This document shows, piece after piece, positions 41,283-49,877 of a stretch of DNA of 64,000 nucleotides; within the stretch, counting starts at the first letter, position 1, and each line of letters starts with the position of its first letter. The notes below the pieces were generated by a model. It had not been told where the DNA came from and did no database searches. It was given only the letters and a program-made list of their open reading frames with translations. The stretch is from Salinispora mooreana (lineage in GTDB: Bacteria > Actinomycetota > Actinomycetes > Mycobacteriales > Micromonosporaceae): contig NZ_KB900614.1 of the NCBI RefSeq assembly GCF_000379065.1, positions 4,186,133-4,250,132 of the forward strand, given 5' to 3'. The position numbers and the translations under genes are program-made.

Positions 41283-42527
41283 TCAAAGCGTAAGCCCCTG
41301 TAGCTCTTCCAGGAATCCTGCTGCTTGTGGTTCTGAGGGGTATTTCTCGGTAAGAATGTTGCGAAGCTCGCCTGATACCATGAGTAGCGAGGGAAGCGAT
41401 TTTCGCTCGCCGGATATTGCACTTCGTCCGAGCGCTACCGCTTGTTCAACATCTCCCTCGCGAGCCGATACTACGCCGAGAGTTATTTTTGCTTCCGCGA
41501 TTCGCATGGGCTTTCGAGGTGTTCCGTCTAGGTCGGTCGAGGACCGTATCACCTCTGCGGCATAGACACGTGCCCGATCATTGTCGCCGAACAGTCGATA
41601 GCAGTCCATTGCGTAGAAGTCGAACTTCGAAGGATCAACCACAAAATGGTGATCGAGATCTTCTGGATAGGGAAGAGTCTCCAAGACTTCCCGGCCCTGG
41701 TCTAGAGACTTCTCCATCTCGCGTCGATCCCCGATGCGTGCCCATGCCTTGGCCTTCTGAGCTGCGAGCTGGGCGGTAACGCTCCTCCGGCCAGCAACGA
41801 ACTCGCCTGCGTTCGCTGCCGCGATCACGCCACGGTAGTCGCCCTGGGTAATGGCGAACCAAGCGGCCATTTCGTGCGCCCAGCCCATCACATCGGCGTC
41901 GCCGGCTTCCTCGCCTAGGGAGAGTGCGGCACGTCGCGTGGATCTCGCTTTGTGGCGTTGACCCATATCGTATTCTACGCATCCGATCAAGAGGGAAACT
42001 GTTCCCGCTAGCGAGAGAACCTCCTGATGCTGTAGCAGCGTTAGGCGACGGTCCAGTAGGCTGCAAATCCGCCGCAGCCAAGCGTGACCTTCAATAGCAA
42101 GCTGTTGAGGGTCCATGTAGGGGTATTCGGAACAGAGGCGGTCGGCGGTAATCCGCAGTGCCTCTAAGGTCGCGGGGGACACATCAGATGTGCGTAGGCG
42201 TGAAACTAGCTCTAGCGTGTCCATCCCGGTGCCGCTGAGTAGCTCGATATCTCCACTCCGGTTCCCGGGGCGAGGAAAGAATGCGGCGCTGACGGTTCCG
42301 AACGCCTTCGCGATGAGCGGCTTGTAGAAGTCGTCAGGCTCAGCCTCGCCGCCCTCCCATCGCTTCCAATTTCGAAGCAGGCTAGAAGTGGAGGGGGTGC
42401 TCTTGTCGGCATGGCCTTCCAGCGCCCGAACTGCGTCCGTCTGGGACCACCCTCGTGCCTGCCGCTCCGCCCGCATCCGTCGTGCCCAGACGGGCCTGTC
42501 GTCGCCCTGCGTGCCCTCGATCCCCAT
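41283..42527 (-). CDS. XRE regulator with TPR-like domain
   Basis: 414 aa from ATG 42527 (MGIEGTQGDDRPVWARRMRAERQ). HTH at ~15-60 (GWSQTDAVRALEGHADKSTPSTSSLLRNWKRWE) then an all-helical sensor region (LLQHQEVLSLAGTVSLLIGCVEYDMGQ). Lower GC than the chromosome average near its 3' end. Divergent from the sigma factor gene, with paired palindromes in between; plausibly the element's master regulator. Confidence 0.8.
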   Translation of the reverse strand: MGIEGTQGDDRPVWARRMRAERQARGWSQTDAVRALEGHADKSTPSTSSLLRNWKRWEGGEAEPDDFYKPLIAKAFGTVSAAFFPRPGNRSGDIELLSGTGMDTLELVSRLRTSDVSPATLEALRITADRLCSEYPYMDPQQLAIEGHAWLRRICSLLDRRLTLLQHQEVLSLAGTVSLLIGCVEYDMGQRHKARSTRRAALSLGEEAGDADVMGWAHEMAAWFAITQGDYRGVIAAANAGEFVAGRRSVTAQLAAQKAKAWARIGDRREMEKSLDQGREVLETLPYPEDLDHHFVVDPSKFDFYAMDCYRLFGDNDRARVYAAEVIRSSTDLDGTPRKPMRIAEAKITLGVVSAREGDVEQAVALGRSAISGERKSLPSLLMVSGELRNILTEKYPSEPQAAGFLEELQGLTL

Positions 42528-42671
42528 GTGTCCAGTATCCCGGCACTCGTGTGGTGACGGGAGGGGACAACGGCCTGTCCCCATCGATGACACTCGCAGC
42601 CTGCCCTGCCTTCGGCCACTGTGGATGTCGGGAGTCGAAGTCGGAGCGGCTTCCCGGCGGTGGTTGACGAA

Positions 42672-42726
42672 GTGCTAGCTGAGCTAGTACTTTCCGGCTG
42701 AGGGTGATTGCTAGCTGAGTTAGTAC
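42672..42726. promoter_or_regulatory. paired palindromic operator
   Basis: GTGCTAGCTGAGCTAGTAC (42672-42690) and TTGCTAGCTGAGTTAGTAC (42708-42726), centres 36 bp apart. The CTAGCT-G-AGCTAG core is a perfect dyad in the first and near-perfect in the second. They lie between the divergent XRE-TPR and sigma genes. Confidence 0.75.
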
Positions 42727-42809
42727 TCACCTTCGAAAGTTGGCCTCAGCGGGCTGGCACCCGCTGAGGCCGGTACATCAACCGCTCTCCCCTGGTGAAG
42801 GAGTAGAAG

Positions 42810-43937
42810 ATGCAGGTCAAGCGTAGCTCGATGCTGCCCGGAAACGGTCGTTCGCTGTCCGAGCTGTCGGAGATGTCGACGGTTGAGCTGGTGAAGCTGG
42901 CGCAGTCGGGTGAGCGGGAGGCGTTAGATCCGCTGTTCCGGCGGTATTCGGCGGAGATCCTGCGGTTCGCGGTGCGGCGGCTGGACGGCAATCGGGTGTT
43001 GGCCGAGGACGTTGCGGCGGAGACGTGGGCAACGGCGGTGGCGCAGATCGACCGGTTCCGGCTGACCGACGACTGTGATGAGCGGTCGTTTGTGCGTTGG
43101 CTGTACGGGATCACGCGGCATTCCAGCAGGCGGAAGCTGGCGTACGTGTGGCGGGAGTTGCCGAGTGAGGACGCCGGGACGTGGGCCGATGACGCGCCGC
43201 TGTTGAGCAGCATGGCCGAGACGGCGCAGGGTGTGAGCGCGCAGCGTCAGCAGATGCTCGCGGTACTGGTCGAGGTGCTGGACGCGCTGCCGGCCCGCCA
43301 GGGCGAGGTGGCCCGGCTGCGGCTGGACGGCCTTACCGGTGAGGAGATCGCGGACCGGCTCGGGTTGAGCGTGGAGCAGGTCAACAGGGCGTGGGTGAAC
43401 GCCTTCGACAGTCTGCGGCGGCGCGTGGCACCGGAGCAGCCCGAGGCGGGCACCCGGTCGGGGGTGTGTCGGCCGACGGTGCGTCCGTCGAAGCGGCTGA
43501 GCCTGCCGGCGCGCTTTGACCGGGCGGCGTTTCGGGCCGCTGCGGATTCCCTGCCGGCCGGCGCCCGCCGGGTGGCGCAGTTGAAGTTGGAGCGCTGGAC
43601 GAACGAGGCCATCGCCGAGGTGATGGGCTGCCCGGTCAACACGGTCAAGTCGCACTGGCACCGGGCGTGCCTGGCCTTCGCTGAGCACGGGCTGATGGCC
43701 AAGGCGGCTTCCGTGCCCGCCACCGACGCGACGGGCGAGCCGGCCCCGGCAAGCCTGGATGCCGCCGTGGAGTCGCTACCCCCGGCGGCGCGGCGCATCG
43801 TGCAGCTTCGCCTGGCCGGCATGTCCCACAAGGCCATCGCCGAGGCGGTGGGCCGCACGACCAGCACGGTCGGCACGACCTGGCACCGCGCCCGGCACAT
43901 GCTCGCCGGCCAGGGCCACACCCTCGCCGTCGCCTGA
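42810..43937 (+). CDS. ECF-type sigma factor with three region-4 domains
   Basis: 375 aa. Region 2 at ~25-110 (LDPLFRRYSAEILRFAVRRL, AEDVAAETWATAVAQ, RSFVRWLYGITRH). It is followed by three separate sigma region-4-like HTHs: ~155-205 (LPARQGEVARLRLDGLTGEEIADRLG), ~244-293 (LPAGARRVAQLKLERWTNEAIAEVMG) and ~318-367 (LPPAARRIVQLRLAGMSHKAIAEAVG). Ordinary ECF factors have one. GGTGAAGGAG precedes ATG 42810. No anti-sigma gene is adjacent. In a mobile element it may switch on element genes; targets unknown. Confidence 0.82.
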   Translation: MQVKRSSMLPGNGRSLSELSEMSTVELVKLAQSGEREALDPLFRRYSAEILRFAVRRLDGNRVLAEDVAAETWATAVAQIDRFRLTDDCDERSFVRWLYGITRHSSRRKLAYVWRELPSEDAGTWADDAPLLSSMAETAQGVSAQRQQMLAVLVEVLDALPARQGEVARLRLDGLTGEEIADRLGLSVEQVNRAWVNAFDSLRRRVAPEQPEAGTRSGVCRPTVRPSKRLSLPARFDRAAFRAAADSLPAGARRVAQLKLERWTNEAIAEVMGCPVNTVKSHWHRACLAFAEHGLMAKAASVPATDATGEPAPASLDAAVESLPPAARRIVQLRLAGMSHKAIAEAVGRTTSTVGTTWHRARHMLAGQGHTLAVA

Positions 43938-44277
43938 TCCCTCGCTGTTCCTGGTGCCGGCAGCGGGCCGGTACGGCCAGGTCGCCTGGCTACTCGTTGT
44001 TTGACATCTCCATGGGGCCGCGCCTCCCCCCGGCGAAAAAGGCGGCACCGCCAGCCCCGTTCTGCCGTCGTCCGGACGGCATCAACCGGGGAAAACAGCC
44101 CTTCCGGGCGGGCCGCGCGGACGGTCTTCCGGACGGCGACCGGCACCTTCCGAACGACTTCTGGTGATCGTCCCGGCATCCGCGCTACCCCGGGCTCGGG
44201 CGTCAGCGTGGCGTCGCGAACCCGGGGGTGGACCGACCCGAACCCACCCTTGACCTGGACACGAAACGGAGCCACCT
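43938..44277. other. gene-free leader
   Basis: About 340 bp between the sigma factor and the RepA-like gene with no supported ORF; probably the promoter region of the latter. Confidence 0.4.
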
Positions 44278-45627
44278 GTGAGTAGCACGACCGACAGAAT
44301 GGACCGGCTGACGCCGGACTCACCACCACCACCACAACCACCACCACAGACCCACCGGCCCGGATCTTCGTACCCGGGTCTACGACCACCACAACCTGCT
44401 GAACCATCATCAGCCGGGGTGGCGCACGGACCTGACCACACGCAGCAGTGGTTCAGCAGATCTGACCCAGAGATGCCCCCCGCCCCAGCGCCCGTGACCG
44501 GCCCCGTTCCAGGCCACTGGCCAGACGGTGAACCGGTCCACACTCCCGACCCCGCAAGCCCCACCGATCCCGCCGGGTCCGGCCGGCAGATCCTGCTGAC
44601 CCCCGCCTCCCAAATCCGCATGCGGCCGGTGTCATGGACGTGGACCGACCGCATCCCCTCCGGCGCGCTGACCGTGATCCCCGGCCGCGAGGGAATCGGC
44701 AAGTCGTTGACCCTGGCGTGGCTAACCGCGCAGATCACCCAAGGTGTGCTGCCGGGACGACACCACGGCAACCCCCGACCGGTCATCTACGCCGCCACCG
44801 AGGATTCCTGGGCGCACACCATCGGCCCCCGCCTTCACGCCGCCGGAGCCGACCTGGACCTGGTGTACCGGGTCGACGTGCAACACGACGGCGGCATCGA
44901 CGCCCTAACCCTGCCCCGAGACTGCACCGCCCTCGGCCACGAGATCCGCCGCCTCGGCGTGGCCCTACTCGCCGCCGACCCGCTGCTGTCACTGATCCAT
45001 TCCGGGATCGACACCCACCGAGACCGTGACCTACGCACCGCCCTGGAGCCCCTAGTGACGATGGCCGACCGCACCGGATGCGCCGTCGTCGGCCTGGCCC
45101 ACTTCAACAAGTCCGCCAACCCCGACGCCCTCAACCTAATCACCGGCTCCCGAGCGTTCTCCGCCGTCGCCCGCGCGGTCATCGCGATCGCCCGCGACGA
45201 CGACGCCGACGACGGCTCGTGCGTCATGTCCCAAGCCAAGAACAACCTCGGCCGACTCGACCTGCCCTCCCTGCGCTACACCGTCGAATCCGTCGAGATC
45301 CCCACCGACGAAGGCCCCGCCCACGTCGGGAAACTCACCATCACCGGCCAGTCCGACCGATCCGTGGCCGACATCCTCGGCGAGGCCGGCGGCGGGGGTG
45401 ATCGGGAAGACCGCACCGAACGCGCCGAGTGCGCCGACTGGCTCACCGCCTACCTCACCAGCCAAGGAGGCGAAGCCGCCCGCGAAGACGTGCTCAAAGC
45501 CGCCCGCGCCGCCGGTTTCGCCGAAGCCACCCTCAAACGAGCCCGCACCCGAGCCAAAGTCACCACCAGCCGCGCCGGGTTCCCCGCCACCTCACTCTGG
45601 CGCCTCGACCTCCACCACGCACCGTAA
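44278..45627 (+). CDS. RepA-like AAA ATPase (AAA_25, replicative helicase type)
   Basis: 449 aa. The first ~110 residues are a Pro/His/Thr-rich disordered region. Walker A GREGIGKSLT at 136-145, the RecA-like core with VIYAATEDSWAHTIGPRL, VALLAADPLLSL (Walker B-like) and VVGLAHFNKS, then a C-terminal winged-helix-like part (TSQGGEAAREDVLKAARAAGFAEATLKRARTRAK). This is the arrangement of RepA/AAA_25 proteins in plasmids and AICEs. GTG start, GGAG upstream. Probably the element's replication ATPase. Confidence 0.85.
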   Translation: MSSTTDRMDRLTPDSPPPPQPPPQTHRPGSSYPGLRPPQPAEPSSAGVAHGPDHTQQWFSRSDPEMPPAPAPVTGPVPGHWPDGEPVHTPDPASPTDPAGSGRQILLTPASQIRMRPVSWTWTDRIPSGALTVIPGREGIGKSLTLAWLTAQITQGVLPGRHHGNPRPVIYAATEDSWAHTIGPRLHAAGADLDLVYRVDVQHDGGIDALTLPRDCTALGHEIRRLGVALLAADPLLSLIHSGIDTHRDRDLRTALEPLVTMADRTGCAVVGLAHFNKSANPDALNLITGSRAFSAVARAVIAIARDDDADDGSCVMSQAKNNLGRLDLPSLRYTVESVEIPTDEGPAHVGKLTITGQSDRSVADILGEAGGGGDREDRTERAECADWLTAYLTSQGGEAAREDVLKAARAAGFAEATLKRARTRAKVTTSRAGFPATSLWRLDLHHAP

Positions 45628-45637
45628 CCAGTCGGGA

Positions 45638-45710
45638 CAGTCAGCTCACAGTCGGCTCAGTTAGCTCAGCTTCCGAGAGGTGAGCCAACTGAGCCAACTG
45701 GAGCCAACTG
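45638..45710. repeat. repeat family a: three direct plus three inverted CAGTYRGCTCA units
   Basis: CAGTCAGCTCA (45638), CAGTCGGCTCA (45649) and CAGTTAGCTCA (45658), then the reverse-complement form TGAGCCAACTG at 45681 and 45690 and GGAGCCAACTG at 45700. Period 9-11 bp, symmetric around about 45675. It begins 11 bp after the RepA-like stop. Confidence 0.85.
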
Positions 45711-45765
45711 GCACCCCAACCACCCAATCCGTTACCCACCGTCACCCCGAAGACTGCGGCCAGGT

Positions 45766-45867
45766 GTCAACGCTGTCAACGCCTGTCAACGGGCAGCGCT
45801 GACAGCACAACACCCACCCCGACCAGCACAAACACCACGATCACGAGGAAGTGTCAACGTGTCAACG
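45766..45867. repeat. repeat family b: five GTCAACG units
   Basis: GTCAACG at 45766, 45775, 45785, 45853 and 45861, each preceded by T. Iteron-like spacing of 8-10 bp within two clusters. Confidence 0.8.
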
Positions 45868-45905
45868 CCACCACCACCCACCCCCCAGCGCGTCGGACCA
45901 CACAA

Positions 45906-46097
45906 GGTGTGAGGCCTCTACACGCCACCCCTCACGCAGCCCTCACACCTGTAGAGGCCTCACGCCTCTGTAGTACCCACTGACCTGCCCGTGAGGGCGT
46001 GAGGCCTCTACACCAACAGGGGGGGTTCAGCCCTCAAATGCAGCCTCACCCCACCCCTCACCTCTGCCCTCACGGCCTCTACACGCCCTCACACCGG
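45906..46097. repeat. repeat family c: GTGAGGCCTCTACA units in both orientations
   Basis: GTGTGAGGCCTCTACAC near 45908, the inverse TGTAGAGGCCTCAC near 45950, GTGAGGCCTCTACAC near 45999 and CTCACGGCCTCTACACGCC near 46069. Each unit is itself a near-palindrome centred on AGGCCT. CCCTCAC words surround them. Confidence 0.8.
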
Positions 46098-46376
46098 CCG
46101 CACCCCGACAACCACGGTTGTCACCCAGGCCGGCAGCTCCACGCGATGCGTTACGGCCAGGGCGCATCCGCCACCCCGCCGCCAGGTCGCGGCCCCTCCG
46201 CAACCAGTCGCGTCGGCGCGACCCGCACCGCAACCGGCCTAGCCAGCACCAACACCCCCCGGTCGCGGGTCGCGGCCACCGCCACTTCACCCACCAAACC
46301 AGCCCAACAAGCGAATGCAGCCGACACAGCTGCGCGACCGCAACCCACCACCCAGGGCCAACCCCGCCGGCACCAG

Positions 46377-46452
46377 GTCCCCGGTGTCCCCCCTGTCCCC
46401 GGTGTCCCCCAACCCAACCTGAGCAGCGAAAACGAGGGGGACACCGGGGGAC
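46377..46452. repeat. repeat family d: GTCCCCGGTGTCCCCC direct and inverted
   Basis: Two direct copies (46377-46392, 46395-46410) and one inverted copy GGGGGACACCGGGGGAC (46436-46452), just upstream of the Xis gene. Confidence 0.85.
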
Positions 46453-46533
46453 GTGACCCACAGATGCCCCGAAGACCCGCCCCACAGCCGTTTACCGACC
46501 CCTTGCAACCAGCTATCCCTGGAGGACACCACC

Positions 46534-46863
46534 GTGAGCACCATCATCCCCTTTCCACCCCGACCGAACCCGACCACCACCACCGGAGCGGGGGGCACCT
46601 CCACCGGCCAGCCGGCCCCCGTCGTCAGCGCCGTCTACACCGTCGCCGAAACCGCCGAGATCCTGCGGCTCTCCCCCGGCTCCACCTACACCCTCCTGCG
46701 CTCCGGCGAGATCCCCGCCAAGAAAGTCGGCGGCAAGTGGCTCATCCCCAAGGGCCGGCTCCACCAGTGGCTTGAAGGTCTACCCGAAGCCACCACCGAC
46801 GACGTAGCCACCGAACTCGACCGCATCGACCGCGTCGAGCAACGCCGCCGCCCTGGCGCATAG
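46534..46863 (+). CDS. excisionase/HTH_17-type DNA-binding protein
   Basis: 109 aa, GTG start with GGAGG at 46521-46525. A Pro/Thr/Gly-rich first 30 residues, then YTVAETAEILRLSPGSTYTLLRSGEIPAKKVGGKWLIPKGRLHQWLEG, a typical winged HTH of Xis/AlpA proteins, and an acidic/Arg-rich tail. In the usual place ahead of the integrase; probably directs excision. Confidence 0.82.
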   Translation: MSTIIPFPPRPNPTTTTGAGGTSTGQPAPVVSAVYTVAETAEILRLSPGSTYTLLRSGEIPAKKVGGKWLIPKGRLHQWLEGLPEATTDDVATELDRIDRVEQRRRPGA

Positions 46864-46868
46864 CCCAC

Positions 46869-46938
46869 CCGCCAGAACTGCCACAACCGCCACAACCCCC
46901 ACCCCGTCAAAGGTTCTGGCGGTTCTGGCGGTTCTGGC
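46869..46938. repeat. repeat family e: GGTTCTGGC x3 with inverted counterpart
   Basis: GGTTCTGGC repeated head-to-tail with period 9 (46912, 46921, 46930). CCGCCAGAACTGCCACAACC upstream forms the opposing arm. Confidence 0.85.
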
Positions 46939-47001
46939 ACGCGCCCCCGGACCCCGACACCACCAGGCCAACCGACCACGACACGTAACCGCCGACGTGC
47001 C

Positions 47002-47157
47002 GCTAGGCCTAGCACCTCACCCCGCTAGGCCTAGCGGCACCGCTAGCAGCAAATCCCCAACCCCACCAGCGACCTAGCGGCTAGCGGCCCACCCGCCGCA
47101 CGGACCGAAACCCGCTGAAACACCGCTACCAGCGTGTTCCAGCAGCCGCTAGGCCAC
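47002..47157. repeat. repeat family f: GCTAGGCCTAGC palindromes and CTAGCGG words
   Basis: A perfect 12-bp palindrome at 47002-47013 and 47024-47035, followed by scattered CGCTAGC, CTAGCGG and CCGCTAGGCC words to about 47155, and the pair GAAACACCGCT/AGCGTGTTCC. Confidence 0.8.
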
Positions 47158-47234
47158 GCCACCACCCACCCCACACCAACCACACTCCGTAACCCAATCC
47201 AGCCCCACCCAAGACCGGACACCCCTCCCACAAA

Positions 47235-47400
47235 CCCACGTGGGACTCCCACACCAACCCCTCCCACAACCGTGGGACCTCCCACACCCTGTGCCACCCC
47301 CCAAAACACCCCCTGACCTGCCCGTGTCACCCGTGTCACTCCCACAACCACAAGGGGGGTACCAGCCCGAAAACCGGCCCCACACCCCCCTGCCTCCCAC
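47235..47400. repeat. repeat family g: CCCACA/GTGGGA words
   Basis: CCCACGTGGG (47235-47244), GTGGGACTCCCACA and GTGGGACCTCCCACA, plus repeated CTCCCACA to about 47400 and a TGTCACCCGTGTCACTCC pair near 47325. It lies directly upstream of the integrase. Confidence 0.7.
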
Positions 47401-47494
47401 ACCTGACACGCCTCCCACACCGACACCACCACACCACCGACCACCAACCCCGCCACAACAACACACCGTTACCAAGACAAGGAGATCCACGACC

Positions 47495-48727
47495 GTGGGA
47501 TTCGTCATTCGAACCGACGCCGGCACGTACCGCGCCAACTGGCGCGACGCAATCGGCCGTCAGAAGGCCAAGACCTTTCCGACCAAGCGCCAGGCGAGGG
47601 ACTTCCTCGCGGAGACGGAGGCGGCGCTCAGCCGAGGAACCTACGTCGACCCGCATGCCGGTCGCGTGCTCTTCGAGGTGTACGCGGCTAAGTGGGCCGC
47701 TGGCCGCAACGACGAGGTGGTAACCATCGCGCGGGACGCCTCGGTCATGCGGCACCGGGTACTGCCACGTTGGGGCGCGGTCCCGGTGGGCCGGATCAAC
47801 CACTCCGACGTTCAACAGTGGGCGACTGAGCTGGGGCAGCGTCTGGCCCCGGCAACCGTCCGGGAGTGCTGCCGTCTGCTGCGCGCCGTGTTGGCGCTGG
47901 CCGTCCGGGATCGGATCATCGCCGAGAACCCGGCCGATGGCGTGCGCCTACCCAAGCGCCGCCGTACCGACGCCGATGAGCAGGTCATCACCCGGAAGGC
48001 GTTCGCGGCTCTGCTACCGGAGATTCCGGAGCGCTACCGGGCGTTGGTGGCGCTGGCGGGCGGGACGGGGCTGCGGTGGGGTGAGTGCGTGGGCTTGACG
48101 TGGGACGCGATCGACCTGAACAGGGCCACGGTGAAGGTCAGTCGCGTCGGTGTTGAGGTGGCCGGCACGGTGACCTTTAAGCCTTACCCGAAGTCGCGTG
48201 CTGGCCGCCGCACGGTGCCGCTGCCGCCGTTCGCGGTGCGGGAGCTGCGGCGCCACCGCGAGACTGTGCAGCCGGGCGCGGCCGGCGAGGTCTTTACCAA
48301 CGAGGCGGGTGGCTCGATGCGCCGTACGGTCTTCCGGGCGTGGATCTGGCGACCGGCGCTGGTGCGTGCCGGGTTGCTCGGCCAGGTGACCCAGGTCGGT
48401 TCTCGCTCCTGGCGGGCGATGTGGCGGGACCGCGACGGCAACGAGGTCAGCGAGGAACTCCCGAACCGCCGGGTGGCCCGCGCCCGCGTGTCTCGCATGG
48501 CGCAGGGCGGGTTGCGCTTCCACGACCTGCGGCACTCCTACGCGACCTGGCTAGTCACGGATGGCGTGCCGCTCAACGACGTCGCCCGCGTGATGGGGCA
48601 CGAGCAGATCTCGACCACGCTGGACCGCTACACGCACGCGTTCGAGGCCGGGGCGGACCGCGTGCGGGAGTCGTTTGCTGACTTTCCGCTGACTTCGGAC
48701 GAGAACGACCACCAGGAGGGCGGATAG
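47495..48727 (+). CDS. int: tyrosine recombinase (integrase)
   Basis: 410 aa from GTG 47495 (AAGGAG at 47479-47484); the frame is open further upstream through repeats but non-homologous. N-terminal AP2-like arm-binding region (YRANWRDAIGRQKAKTFPTKRQARDFL), SAM-like core domain and catalytic domain with R194 (GLRWGE), H343-x-x-R346 (HDLRHSY), H369 (GHEQIS) and the nucleophile Y379 (DRYTH). It sits next to tRNA-Pro, whose 3' part is the att site, so it is the enzyme that integrates this element. Confidence 0.95.
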   Translation: MGFVIRTDAGTYRANWRDAIGRQKAKTFPTKRQARDFLAETEAALSRGTYVDPHAGRVLFEVYAAKWAAGRNDEVVTIARDASVMRHRVLPRWGAVPVGRINHSDVQQWATELGQRLAPATVRECCRLLRAVLALAVRDRIIAENPADGVRLPKRRRTDADEQVITRKAFAALLPEIPERYRALVALAGGTGLRWGECVGLTWDAIDLNRATVKVSRVGVEVAGTVTFKPYPKSRAGRRTVPLPPFAVRELRRHRETVQPGAAGEVFTNEAGGSMRRTVFRAWIWRPALVRAGLLGQVTQVGSRSWRAMWRDRDGNEVSEELPNRRVARARVSRMAQGGLRFHDLRHSYATWLVTDGVPLNDVARVMGHEQISTTLDRYTHAFEAGADRVRESFADFPLTSDENDHQEGG

Positions 48728-48771
48728 GTAGTGGCTTAGTTCGATGAACTAGATCGCGGTGGAAGCGGCAA

Positions 48772-48804
48772 AAGGCCAGGTGAGATAGCTCCTCACCTGG
48801 CCTT
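48772..48804. terminator. hairpin terminator
   Basis: Perfect 13-bp stem AAGGCCAGGTGAG/CTCACCTGGCCTT downstream of tRNA-Pro (- strand) and of the integrase (+ strand). Confidence 0.85.
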
Positions 48805-48815
48805 GCCTGTTCCTG

Positions 48816-48889
<74 letters not shown>

Positions 48890-48958
48890 AGGCGTGCCGA
48901 CAAATACTAGCCCACCCGATCCGCGGGTCAAATTCGGTATCCCCGTGGCGTTGTCGGC

Positions 48959-49852
48959 TCAGCGGGGGATCAGGGTCAGGATGCTCGCCTCGGGCGGGCA
49001 GGCGAAGCGGACCGGTGCGGTCGGATGGGTGCCGAGGCCGGCCGAGACGTGCAGCCAGGCGTCCGAGCCGGGCCAGCGGTGCAGACCCTTGGCCATCGAG
49101 CGGTGCAGCCCACAGTTCGTCACCAGGGCTCCGATCCCCGGTACGCAGACCTGACCGCCATGGGTGTGTCCGGCGAGTAGCAGGCTGAACCCGTCCGCGG
49201 CCATCTGGTCCAGCACAGCGGGCTCCGGGGAGTGGCTGAGGCCGATCGAGAGGTCGGCCGAGGGCGAGACCGGGCCGGCGACGGACGGATAGTCGTCCTG
49301 CTCGATGTGCGGGTCGTCCACCCCGACCAGCTCCACCAGCCGCCCGCCGGCCTTGAGCGTGGTACGGGCGTTGCTCAGGTCGGCCCAGCCGGCACCGGTG
49401 AAGATGTCCCGCAGTTCGTCGTAGGGCAGGGTCACGCCCTCGGTGTATTCGCGGTCGGGCAGGAGGTAGGTGAACGGGTTCTTCCAGACCGGCCCGGTGT
49501 AGTCGTTGGAGCCGAAGACGAAGGCACCCGGGTGGTCGAGGAGCGGCTGTAGCGCGCACAGGACCCCGGGGACCGCGTCGGGGTTGGCCATGTTGTCGCC
49601 GGTCACCAGGACCAGGTCCGGGTCCAGCCCGGCCAGCGACGCCACCCATTCCTGCTTGCGTCGCTGGTTGGGCATCATGTGCAGGTCGGACAGGTGCAGG
49701 ATGCGCAGCGGCTCCGCGCCGGCCGGCAACACCGGCACCTCGTACCGCCGCAGGGTGAACATGTTGCGCTCGATCAACGATGCGTACGCCAGGGTGGCCG
49801 CACCCACGACGGCGGTTCCGGCGGCGAAGCGGAATAGTGTGCGCTTTCCCAT
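48959..49852 (-). CDS. metallophosphoesterase
   Basis: 297 aa from ATG 49852 (MGKRTLFRFAAGTAVVGAATLAY), with an N-terminal membrane anchor. Calcineurin-like metal motifs in order: HLSDLHMMP, TGDNMANPD, FGSNDY, LSHSPEP and GHTHGGQ. The same protein lies beside PonA2 in mycobacteria (Rv3683 position). Acts on the outer face of, or near, the membrane; substrate unknown. Divergent from the GatB/YqeY gene. Confidence 0.9.
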   Translation of the reverse strand: MGKRTLFRFAAGTAVVGAATLAYASLIERNMFTLRRYEVPVLPAGAEPLRILHLSDLHMMPNQRRKQEWVASLAGLDPDLVLVTGDNMANPDAVPGVLCALQPLLDHPGAFVFGSNDYTGPVWKNPFTYLLPDREYTEGVTLPYDELRDIFTGAGWADLSNARTTLKAGGRLVELVGVDDPHIEQDDYPSVAGPVSPSADLSIGLSHSPEPAVLDQMAADGFSLLLAGHTHGGQVCVPGIGALVTNCGLHRSMAKGLHRWPGSDAWLHVSAGLGTHPTAPVRFACPPEASILTLIPR

Positions 49853-49877
49853 GCCTGACAGAGTAGTTTGACCGTCC

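Noticed and set aside
45628..47494. CRISPR array in the repeat-rich spacers
   Set aside because: Repeats are 7-17 bp, of several kinds, with irregular or zero spacing and both orientations; no cas genes.
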